Source: an uncultured Oscillospiraceae bacterium
GTDB lineage: Bacteria; Bacillota; Clostridia; Oscillospirales; Oscillospiraceae
Direction: 5' to 3'
DNA length: 57,042 nucleotides
Assembly (NCBI GenBank): GCA_947629955.1
Contig: CANRFT010000012.1
Location: 1 to 57,042 of the forward strand
In this document: positions 33,564-41,564 of the stretch, piece by piece
Layout: every line of letters starts with the position of its first letter
How positions within the stretch are numbered: position 1 is the first letter of the stretch
Translations under genes and position numbers: made by a program
The notes under the pieces: generated by a model
Seen by the model: the letters and a program-made list of their open reading frames with translations, nothing else
Told to the model about the DNA's origin: nothing
Databases searched by the model: none

Positions 33564-36500
33564 GTGATTGATATGAATTTCAAACTGGATAACTGGAAGA
33601 AGCGGCTGTTGGATCTGGGCAAACGGAATCAGCTGCTAAACTATCGGGACACCCGCAGATCCAACCTCAGAATCACGAAACCGGAGATCTTTAGCCTTTG
33701 GGACAGCTTTGTAGTCAATGAGCAACCGTTGGAGTTTCCTCTTGCCGATGATGAGCAGGTAAGCGGTGAGCAGCTGATGTTGCTGGATGGTGAAGGCACC
33801 GCAGGAGTATCTGAACCCGCTGTTTTGACCAACAAGTCCGTGAAGGATCAGCAGGCAACGCTCCGCAACCTCCGCAACAAGGCCAGGACCATTATGGAGG
33901 AGCAGGGTGTCAATGTCCTCTATTTGTCTTTTGGCTTCCTGCGCTGGACCGAGGCGGCCCAATCGCGCACTTCTCTTGATTCGCCTCTGATTTTGGTGCC
34001 TGTTACGCTGAGTTGGGAGTCCATTACCGCGCCCTTTGTGCTTTCTCTGCATGAGGACGAAATCGTTGTCAATCCTACACTGGTTTACAAAATGGAGAAC
34101 GATTTTGGCATCAGGCTGCCTGAACTTAATGCTGACGATGGTTTATTCGATTATTTTGACCGCCTGCAGAATCTGGTGGCCGCACAGCAATGGGAGGTTG
34201 TTGCTGAGGTCGGACTTGGACTCTTCTCTTTCCTCAAGATCAATATGTACCGCGATTTGGAGCGGCACAGAGATGTCATTTTAAGCAATCCTGTTATCCG
34301 CACACTTGCAGGCGATGCCAGCGCAATAAGCCATGACCTCTCTTTCATAGATGGGTTTGACCATGATACGAACACCCCGCCAGAGACGACGTTCCAAGTG
34401 GTGGACGCAGATTCCAGCCAGCAGGATGCTATTGTCTGTGCAAAGCAAGGGGTCAGCTTTGTACTGCAGGGCCCGCCCGGCACCGGGAAAAGCCAGACCA
34501 TCACCAATATTATTGCGGAGTGCCTTGCAAACGGCAAGAAGGTCCTGTTCGTTTCCGAGAAGATGGCCGCCCTTGAGGTCGTTCACAAACGGCTGAAGGA
34601 TGCCGGCCTGGACGATTTCTGCCTCATTTTGCATAGTCACAAAGCCAACAAAAAAAGCACACTGGCCCAGCTTGGCAGCGTGCTGAATTTGGCGAGCCAA
34701 AAAGCGGCGCTGAGTGAGGAGGCATATCAAAAACTTACCCAGCTAACAGAGGACAAGACAAGGCTCAACGACTATGCAGCGGCTATTTTTTCCGTAATAG
34801 AGCCATTACACAAAACCATTTACGACGTCAATGGTGAGCTTGCCAACCTTCAGGATTATGATGAGATCATTTTCCCGATCCCAGAAGTAAGGCAGACCAC
34901 TCAGCAGACTTATAATAGCTATATTCTGCGCCTTAGAAAGTTTGCCGACACCATTTCCGGGCTGAGCATAGACTATCAGGCCAATCCATGGCGCGACGCC
35001 AAAGTCGAATTCGTTACCAACGAACTGCGGCATGACATCAACGCCCATTTGGGCTCTTTGATTCCGCAGAGCAGGCGTGTCCAGGAAATTTACGATGCCA
35101 TTGGTGCCTCTTTGGGAATTCCTCTTGATACATCGTATTCACAATGGGAACACAACATTGCGTTGCTGCGGACGGCGGCACAGGCTCCGAGCATTCCTAC
35201 GGCATGGGTCATTGACGGTGATTTTGTTCAGTTAGAACAAACAGTCGGAGAAAGCAGGCAACTGCAAACGGAATTTCTTGCCCAGCGCGAGAAGGTGCGT
35301 GCGATTCAGGCAGAGATTTGCAAAGTCGATCCCGCGGCTGATTTTACAAAGTTCCGTGTTCTTACCTCGCAGGATGAAGTTCAAGCTCATATCGCGGCTA
35401 TTCGCACCTACATTACATCCTCTGACCCGTGCTATGCGATTTGGGAGGGGTATCCAGATCACACGAAGGTCAAGGGCCTCTTTTCAAGTGCAAAGGAACT
35501 GATTGAGGAGCAACGGGCTACTGTCCAGGAAATCTCCTGCGACTACAAGCAAGACGTTTTTGGTATGGACTATGAGGCCATGTATGCCCGGTTCGACTCT
35601 GAGTATCCGCCGATCCTCAAAGTTTATAACGAGCAATATAGGCCGGACAGGGAACTTGTCCACAGTTTTTGCCAGGACAGCAGGGCTGTGTATTCAGATG
35701 CAGAAATCATTTCAATATTGGAAGAGCTTCATCGCATAGCGGAATTGAAAACGCAGTTGGGTGAGGCAAACATCGCAGAATACAATTCCATCTTGCTGGA
35801 AATCACACAGAACTATGAGCGGGATATTTTTTCGATTGATTATAATTCCCTGTATCTCCGCTTTAAGACTGAGTGTACCTCCGCACTCAAAATATTCAAC
35901 GGCAAGTATCGTGCGGACAAAAAACTGATCCAAGGTCTATACCGGCAAATTGGCATAAAATTTACTGATGAAGAAATCCTCGCAGTTTTAAGTCAACTGC
36001 GCCGTTTGGACGAACTCAAGGCGCAGTTGGGCGAAGCATGCCTTGAGGAATATAATTCCCTGACGCAAAAGATCGGCCAGAGTTTTGAACCGGGGATTTT
36101 TTCAATCGACTATGATGGGATATGCTCAAAGTTCAAGGCCGTTTATCCATCAATAGTCAGGACGGTCACAGGGCAGTATCAGGCAGACAAGGAGTTTATT
36201 CAGGGCCTCCGGCTCGGCACGGGCGAAGTGCCCGCTGATGAGGAAGTTGTTGCGCTCTTGACTCGCCTCCGTCGGGTGGCAGAAATCAAGGGCCGGCTGA
36301 ATGAAATGGATTCCGAACTCTCTACCGTATTTGGACCTGCGTACTGCGCAGAGAAAACCGATTTGTCCGCACTTGAGACTCGTTTGCAAGCCTATGAAAT
36401 GATGGGCCAGTGTGTAGAACTTCTAAAGGGGCTTGAAGAACTTACGGTGCGCAGCGAGGCGCAGGAGGAGGATATGCGCCGGCGTTTCGGAACGCTCTAT

Positions 36501-39161
36501 TGCGGCCTTGAGACAGACTGGGGTCAGATGTGCGGCGCGTTGGATTGGGCAAAACAATTCCGAGAGGACTATGGTTCCACCGTAATTCCCAGTGAGAGGT
36601 TTTTGACGTATATTTTCACCTCGGCCACAAAAAGAGAACTATGTGTTCAATACGCAGATAAACTTCAGACCGCTTTGAGTTCTTTCCGCCCAGAATTTGA
36701 GTGGTTCCTTGGCCTGTTCCAACCGGCGGATGAACTGTACAGCGCACGGCTTCTGGATCTGACCGCCAGAATGGAGGACTGTCTGAATAAACTGGCGTCT
36801 CTTGAGGAGTGGATCGACTTCCGAACCGCCCGCAGCCGTTGCTACGATGTGGGGCTGAAAGAGTATATAGAACAGATCGACGAAAGGAATATTTCTGCCC
36901 ACGCCATTGAACCGATGTTCAAAAAACGGTTCTTCCGGCTTTGGCTGGACAGTGTTTTGCCGGAGTACCCGGTTGTAGCCAATTTCCGCCACAAGGTGCA
37001 GGAAAACACGATCCAAGAGTTTGCCCAGCTGGACAAACTCCAATTTTCCATTGCCCGTTCCCGGATTCGCTCCCGGCTGATCAACGGTCTGCCGTCCCTG
37101 GACCATTTCACCAGTGGTGTGGACGAAGTAAGCGTTCTGAAAAGGGAACTCGGCAAGCAGCGCCGCATCATGCCCATCCGCCTGCTGTTCAAGAGGATTC
37201 CCAACCTGATCCTCTCTCTGAAACCCTGCCTGATGATGTCGCCCCTCTCGGTCAGCCTGTTCCTGGAATCGGATGCATTTATGTTCGATACGGTCATTTT
37301 TGACGAGGCGTCCCAGGTCTGCACGGAAAACGCCATCGGCGCCATCCTGCGCGGCAAGCAGGTCATCATCGCCGGGGACAGCAAGCAGTTGCCGCCCACT
37401 AATTTCTTTACCGCGAATGCGGGAGAAAGCGATTTCGACACCGACAGCGATAACGAGGAAGAGTATGACGACACCGCGGGTTATGAGTCCATTCTGGACG
37501 AGGCCGCGCTGCTGCCGGAGCGCACCCTTTTGTGGCATTATCGGAGCCGCCATGAACACCTGATCGCGTTCTCCAACGCCAAGATCTATAAAAATAACCT
37601 GATCACATTCCCCTCCAATGTGGACCGCATGCCGGACATCGGTGTGGAATATATCTATGTGCCTGCCGGGTTTTATGACCGGGGCGGGCGTAAGGGCAAT
37701 ACCGTCGAGGCCGCAAGGGTGGCCGAACTGGTTTTCGAGCATTTCAGGAAATTCCCCAAGCGTTCCCTGGGCGTGATCGCCTTTGGCGAAGTCCAGCAGA
37801 TGGCCATTGATACCGCGATCCGCAAGATGCGGTTGGAGCATCAGGAGTTTGAGCCATTCTTCCGTGAGGACGAACATGATGCGTTCTTTGTCAAGAGCCT
37901 GGAGAACGTCCAGGGCGACGAGCGGGACACGATCATCTTCAGCATCGGCTACGCGAAAGACGCCGCCGGCGTCATGCGGATGAACTTCGGCCCGTTGAGC
38001 CAGGTGGGTGGGGAACGCCGCCTGAATGTTGCGATGACCCGTGCCAAGTACAACGTCAAGCTGGTCGGCTCCATCATGCCGACGGACATCGACGTTGACC
38101 GGGTCAGCGCGGACGGCCCGAAATTGCTCCGCAGTTACATCGACTACGCCATCAACGGCCCCTCCGTTTTGGCCAGCGAAATCACCGAGCAGGACATGGT
38201 GGAGCATGACTCGCCTTTTGAGGCCGCGGTTTACAACTTCTTGGATCGGAAGGGGTACAAGCTGGCGACGCAGGTCGGCTGCTCCGGCTACCGCATTGAT
38301 ATGGCCGTCAAGCATCCGACGCTCAGCGGGCGCTATGTCCTGGGCATTGAGTGCGACGGGGCCTCTTATCACTCCGCACGGACCGCTCGCGAGCGGGATC
38401 GCCTGCGTCAGGATGTGCTGGAGAGCATGGGGTGGAAGATCTATCGGATCTGGTCCACGGACTGGATCAAAGATCCCATCACCGAGGGGAATCGGCTGGT
38501 CGAGGCGGTAGACGAGGCCATCTCCAGCTATGTAGAGAATTTTCCCGAACCCATCCGAAATGATGAGCCGGGGGCGGCAGCGGAATCAGATGAGTTTATA
38601 ACAGTGGAGGAAAAGCCTATTGACGTAGAAAAAGCGGCAAATCCATACGGTTTTGCCGCACCGGTGGTCACTGATTTTAAGCAGCTTCCCCGTGACCGAT
38701 TTGGTTATCTCAAAATGACCGACTGCGTTGAACTGCTGGTCAAAAATGAGTATCCGATCCATTATGAATTGCTGTGCCAGCGGCTCAGCCCTTTGCTGGG
38801 ACGGGAGAAGGCTACATCTGTGGTCCGCCGGGAGGTTGACTATGCGTTGAGGTCTATCAAGGACCGTGTCGTGAGAAAAGGCGACTTCCTCTATCCGACG
38901 GATTATACGGAGATCCCTGTCCGCCAGGCCAACGGCAGACCCATCAAGCATATCAGCACGGATGAACTGGCCGCCGCGCTGCTGCTCGTTTTGAGGCAGT
39001 GCGTGGGCACCACCCGTGCTGCGCTGATCGACGAGACGACGAGAGCCTATGGGTTCAATCGGCGCGGGGCGAATATCGCAAGCGCGATGGATGCGGCGTA
39101 TGAGCAGTTGGTGGCAGAGGGGAAAGTAACAGAGATTGATGGAAAGGTTGTCGGTTTATGA
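33564..39161 (+). CDS. DUF4011-helicase-nuclease giant protein (Hhe-like anti-phage protein)
   Basis: 1865 residues. The N-terminal DUF4011-type region starts at NFKLDNWKKRLLDLGKRNQL. Walker A GPPGTGKS is near residues 302-309. A long middle insert contains three tandem ~90-residue repeats (starting near 662, 752 and 842, each with FxxDYxxxxxRF and later LRRxxEL). Superfamily-1 motifs follow: DEASQ near 1245, GDSKQLPPT, VQGDERD and NVAMTRAK. A PD-(D/E)xK/Vsr-type nuclease domain lies at about 1547-1640 (SPFEAAVYNFL; GIECDGASYHS), then a DUF3320-type end. The DUF4011-helicase-Vsr architecture was reported as an anti-phage system (Hhe). The start GTG 33564 follows AAGG; ATG 33573 is the alternative. 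Confidence 0.85.
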   Translation: MIDMNFKLDNWKKRLLDLGKRNQLLNYRDTRRSNLRITKPEIFSLWDSFVVNEQPLEFPLADDEQVSGEQLMLLDGEGTAGVSEPAVLTNKSVKDQQATLRNLRNKARTIMEEQGVNVLYLSFGFLRWTEAAQSRTSLDSPLILVPVTLSWESITAPFVLSLHEDEIVVNPTLVYKMENDFGIRLPELNADDGLFDYFDRLQNLVAAQQWEVVAEVGLGLFSFLKINMYRDLERHRDVILSNPVIRTLAGDASAISHDLSFIDGFDHDTNTPPETTFQVVDADSSQQDAIVCAKQGVSFVLQGPPGTGKSQTITNIIAECLANGKKVLFVSEKMAALEVVHKRLKDAGLDDFCLILHSHKANKKSTLAQLGSVLNLASQKAALSEEAYQKLTQLTEDKTRLNDYAAAIFSVIEPLHKTIYDVNGELANLQDYDEIIFPIPEVRQTTQQTYNSYILRLRKFADTISGLSIDYQANPWRDAKVEFVTNELRHDINAHLGSLIPQSRRVQEIYDAIGASLGIPLDTSYSQWEHNIALLRTAAQAPSIPTAWVIDGDFVQLEQTVGESRQLQTEFLAQREKVRAIQAEICKVDPAADFTKFRVLTSQDEVQAHIAAIRTYITSSDPCYAIWEGYPDHTKVKGLFSSAKELIEEQRATVQEISCDYKQDVFGMDYEAMYARFDSEYPPILKVYNEQYRPDRELVHSFCQDSRAVYSDAEIISILEELHRIAELKTQLGEANIAEYNSILLEITQNYERDIFSIDYNSLYLRFKTECTSALKIFNGKYRADKKLIQGLYRQIGIKFTDEEILAVLSQLRRLDELKAQLGEACLEEYNSLTQKIGQSFEPGIFSIDYDGICSKFKAVYPSIVRTVTGQYQADKEFIQGLRLGTGEVPADEEVVALLTRLRRVAEIKGRLNEMDSELSTVFGPAYCAEKTDLSALETRLQAYEMMGQCVELLKGLEELTVRSEAQEEDMRRRFGTLYCGLETDWGQMCGALDWAKQFREDYGSTVIPSERFLTYIFTSATKRELCVQYADKLQTALSSFRPEFEWFLGLFQPADELYSARLLDLTARMEDCLNKLASLEEWIDFRTARSRCYDVGLKEYIEQIDERNISAHAIEPMFKKRFFRLWLDSVLPEYPVVANFRHKVQENTIQEFAQLDKLQFSIARSRIRSRLINGLPSLDHFTSGVDEVSVLKRELGKQRRIMPIRLLFKRIPNLILSLKPCLMMSPLSVSLFLESDAFMFDTVIFDEASQVCTENAIGAILRGKQVIIAGDSKQLPPTNFFTANAGESDFDTDSDNEEEYDDTAGYESILDEAALLPERTLLWHYRSRHEHLIAFSNAKIYKNNLITFPSNVDRMPDIGVEYIYVPAGFYDRGGRKGNTVEAARVAELVFEHFRKFPKRSLGVIAFGEVQQMAIDTAIRKMRLEHQEFEPFFREDEHDAFFVKSLENVQGDERDTIIFSIGYAKDAAGVMRMNFGPLSQVGGERRLNVAMTRAKYNVKLVGSIMPTDIDVDRVSADGPKLLRSYIDYAINGPSVLASEITEQDMVEHDSPFEAAVYNFLDRKGYKLATQVGCSGYRIDMAVKHPTLSGRYVLGIECDGASYHSARTARERDRLRQDVLESMGWKIYRIWSTDWIKDPITEGNRLVEAVDEAISSYVENFPEPIRNDEPGAAAESDEFITVEEKPIDVEKAANPYGFAAPVVTDFKQLPRDRFGYLKMTDCVELLVKNEYPIHYELLCQRLSPLLGREKATSVVRREVDYALRSIKDRVVRKGDFLYPTDYTEIPVRQANGRPIKHISTDELAAALLLVLRQCVGTTRAALIDETTRAYGFNRRGANIASAMDAAYEQLVAEGKVTEIDGKVVGL

Positions 39162-39274
39162 GTTATTGAAGAATTACATAATCGAGTACCTCAAATTCCT
39201 ATTAGACACGGAATACATAGCGGAATGGGATCAGAAAAATAATTTCAGACAAAGGCAAGCGTGGAGATAAGACA

Positions 39275-40158
39275 ATGAATTTAGATGATGAAAAAAAGAA
39301 CTATCGTAATCTGGCAATAGAACTATTCGCCATTCAAGAAAAACTGGACCAGGGAACATACGAAGAAGCATTTGATAATTTAGCTCGGCATTTTGTTCAT
39401 ACATTACCACAGCTGAAGCTATACAGATACAGATCAAATTTAAATTGGAGATATTCCCTACCTATAATTGAAAGAAACACAGTGTATCTGTGCCCATTGG
39501 AAAAGCAAAATGACCCGTTTGAATTTGCATTTAATGATGATTTTGGTGAGATTGTGAAGAGAGTGCCGATATTGAGGGAAGGGAGGAATTTTAACATATT
39601 GAGCAGTGCATCGCATTTTCAAGATGCGTTGAAAAATCTATGTAAGGAATTGAATTTATATAAAAAGAAAATCTCAGTCGCCTGTTTTAGTGAAGAAAAA
39701 GACAATATATTATTATGGGCACATTATGCTAATAATCACAAAGGAATATGCATTGAATATTCTGCGTTAGATTTATTGCAGTTGTTTCAGTGTTTCTTGT
39801 TACCCGTTATATATCAAAAAGACCTTCCTACGCTATCAAGCATTATGGAAATCAATTCGTTGTCCTCATACAAATTGCGTTTGAACGTATTTCTACGAAA
39901 TCGGACATATGGAACTATGAAAAAGAGTGGAGGGTAATAAAGTATTTTGATAATGAAACTGATGATCATTATGTAGAGTTTCCAAAGCCAACTGCAATTT
40001 ATCTTGGGGCTAATGCAAGCAGCATATCGTGGAATAGAGTATTAAAGACTTGCGCTACAAAAAAGATACCTCTGTACGTTATGGTGCCAGATAAATATTC
40101 ATTTTCTTTGACAGATAAGCTAATATATGATCCACATAAAAATAGAGAAATAATTTGA
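39275..40158 (+). pseudogene. DUF2971 gene with a frameshift
   Basis: The first part (39275-39937) contains the DUF2971 hallmarks LYRYRS, NDPFEF, SVACFSEEKDNILLWAHYAN and GICIEY. The conserved ending (IWNYEKEWRVIKYF onward, to 40158) continues in another frame. Adding one A to the AAA at 39898-39900 rejoins the frames cleanly, giving a ~294-residue protein. The gene is very AT-rich. DUF2971 proteins are common in defence islands but their activity is unknown. It may be a true 1-nt loss or a sequence error. Confidence 0.75.
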
Positions 40159-40237
40159 AGCATCCTGAGAATCATGAATTCCCTTGCAGATATGAAAAAC
40201 ACCAACGAGGAAGTTACCCATCCATAGAAAAAGAAAT

Positions 40238-40270
40238 CCCAGGAAAGCATTTCTGCTTCCCTGGGGCTTC
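40238..40270. terminator. Hairpin between DUF2971 and the secreted-protein gene
   Basis: CCCAGGAAAGCA (40238-40249) pairs with TGCTTCCCTGGG (40254-40265), one mismatch, followed by CTTCTTTCTTTCC. It lies between convergent genes. Confidence 0.6.
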
Positions 40271-40316
40271 TTTCTTTCCCTAACAATTCCTGAGATTTGG
40301 CTGCTAAATCGTAGTC

Positions 40317-40958
40317 CTACTTTATCCACGCTCTCGACAAGTCGAAGTTGCTGATGGTATAGCCGTTCATCGCATTGGCATTGCCCAGGGGGAGGTTGCC
40401 GTAGGAGAAGTACATCGTCACAGTGTAGCCCGGTACGAGTTCCTGGGCCTCAGCCGCCATCTTCTCGCATTCGGCCCGGATGGTGGAGAGGTCCATGGAC
40501 TTCCACCATGCCATGAACTCCGTTTTGCTCATGGAGCCGGAGTAGTCGGCGTTGAAAATCCTTTCGGAGCCGTAGTTGGTAACGGGTGTCTCCGTGACCG
40601 TCCACTGGCTGGAGAAGGAGGAAACGCTGGGCACGGGAGCCGGAGCAGAAGCGGCGGCCTTGCCAGGGTCGTTGACCACCGCCATGTTGCGGGAGCCATC
40701 ATAGCTGACCTCCAGGCCGTAAGCCTCGGCCAGCGCCCGGAGAGGAGCGTAGGTGGTGCCGTTGTAGACGAACACCAGCACATCGTTCCCGTTCACATCC
40801 TTGGGCTTGAACACTTCGCCGTTGACCATGACGTTGATGGGACTGCCGGTGATGGTGAACGCGCCGCCGGCGGCCAGGGCGGGCAGAGACACGGAGCAAA
40901 GGATCAGGGCGACGACAGCGCCCATGAGGAAAGAAACGAGCCGGTTCTTGTTTTTCAT
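40317..40958 (-). CDS. Secreted protein with stalk (copper-amine-oxidase-N-like) domain
   Basis: 213 residues from ATG 40958, with GGAGGT 7 nt upstream. Signal peptide MKNKNRLVSFLMGAVVALIL, cut after ALA. Next comes a stalk-type domain (INVMVNGEVFKPKDVNGNDV; TTYAPLRALAEAYGLEVSYD), typical of clostridial surface or secreted proteins. An Ala/Pro linker and a C-terminal domain of unknown type follow. It is cargo of the element; role unknown. Confidence 0.75.
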   Translation of the reverse strand: MKNKNRLVSFLMGAVVALILCSVSLPALAAGGAFTITGSPINVMVNGEVFKPKDVNGNDVLVFVYNGTTYAPLRALAEAYGLEVSYDGSRNMAVVNDPGKAAASAPAPVPSVSSFSSQWTVTETPVTNYGSERIFNADYSGSMSKTEFMAWWKSMDLSTIRAECEKMAAEAQELVPGYTVTMYFSYGNLPLGNANAMNGYTISNFDLSRAWIK

Positions 40959-40996
40959 GATATGTACCTCCAAATAGTTAGTATTGTGGGACCTAC

Positions 40997-41347
40997 TCAG
41001 GAATAGATCAGTTCGTTCAGTATCACCTCCTCAGCGGCGTTGCGGATGTTGTTCATGGCACCTACCCAGGCCATCTGGTCCTGGGCCTTGAGCCGCTCTG
41101 TGACACCCTGCTCTGCCGCCATCTGGCGGGTCAGCTGCTCGAACATCTCTGTGGCCTGCTGGTTGATCTGTGCGAGGTGGGCGTTGAGCTTGCCTGAAAG
41201 AAGCATCCCGGTGTAGATCCCGTTGCGGTGCTGCCATAGGTACTTCTTTCTTCTCATTCCCCAGATACCCGTCGGGACGTCCTCCGGGGCAACCAGGTCT
41301 GGGATCAGGTAGTCACCCTCCCGGTGGTACGTCAGGTTTGCGCTCAT
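40997..41347 (-). CDS. tnpV: Transposon-encoded TnpV-like protein
   Basis: 116 residues from ATG 41347, with AAGGAGGTC upstream. The sequence YHREGDYLIPDL, the region GMRRKKYLWQHR and the ending WVGAMNNIRNAAEEVILNEL match the TnpV family of Tn4451-type elements. The function in the family is unknown. It lies at the right end, opposite the recombinase. Confidence 0.8.
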   Translation of the reverse strand: MSANLTYHREGDYLIPDLVAPEDVPTGIWGMRRKKYLWQHRNGIYTGMLLSGKLNAHLAQINQQATEMFEQLTRQMAAEQGVTERLKAQDQMAWVGAMNNIRNAAEEVILNELIYS

Positions 41348-41419
41348 TTCTTGACCTCCTTCCTTTGATGGCTTTATTGTAGCAGTCACCGTTCCAAAAG
41401 ACGAATGTGCGAAAAAGAA

Positions 41420-41460
41420 AACGCTCAGAAAAGCATTTTCTGCCTTTCTGAGCGTTTTTC
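41420..41460. terminator. Bidirectional terminator at the right end of the element
   Basis: AACGCTCAGAAA (41420-41431) pairs with TTTCTGAGCGTT (41445-41456), with A-run and T-run flanks. It stops transcripts at the element border in both directions. Confidence 0.88.
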
Positions 41461-41515
41461 GCCTCTACAATGCCAATATTTAGCTTCTCAAAATTACTTC
41501 CTTATTGTGCCGGAA

Positions 41516-41530
41516 CAATAGAGCCGGGGG
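41516..41530 (+). other. Right element junction (attR) with half terminator
   Basis: CAAT (41516-41519) then AGAGCCGGGGG. GAGCCGGGGG (41521-41530) is the right arm complementary to 26051-26060. The T-rich CCTTCTTT that follows is the terminator tail, left stranded upstream of the SLH3 stop. Confidence 0.75.
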
Positions 41531-41564
41531 CCTTCTTTGCGTAGTTCGTTGAAATCGGGGTGGC

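Larger units (their letters stand above)
26064..41519. mobile_element. 15.5-kb serine-recombinase integrative mobilizable element
   Basis: The ends are placed by the split terminator described at the junctions. Contents: large serine recombinase at the left end, TnpW-like protein, ParB, MobA relaxase, MobC, repeat-rich origin/transfer region, RepA-like ATPase, XRE repressor, YpsA-like protein, DUF4011 helicase-nuclease, frameshifted DUF2971 gene, secreted protein and TnpV-like protein at the right end. No conjugation (type IV secretion) genes are seen, so it is mobilizable rather than self-transmissible. TnpW/TnpV and the recombinase recall the Tn4451 group. The cargo at 33.4-40.2 kb is clearly more AT-rich than its surroundings. 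Confidence 0.8.

Noticed and set aside
26137-41347. Self-transmissible conjugative element
   Set aside because: Relaxase and MobC are present, but no VirB4, coupling protein or other type IV secretion gene is seen, so it is called mobilizable.
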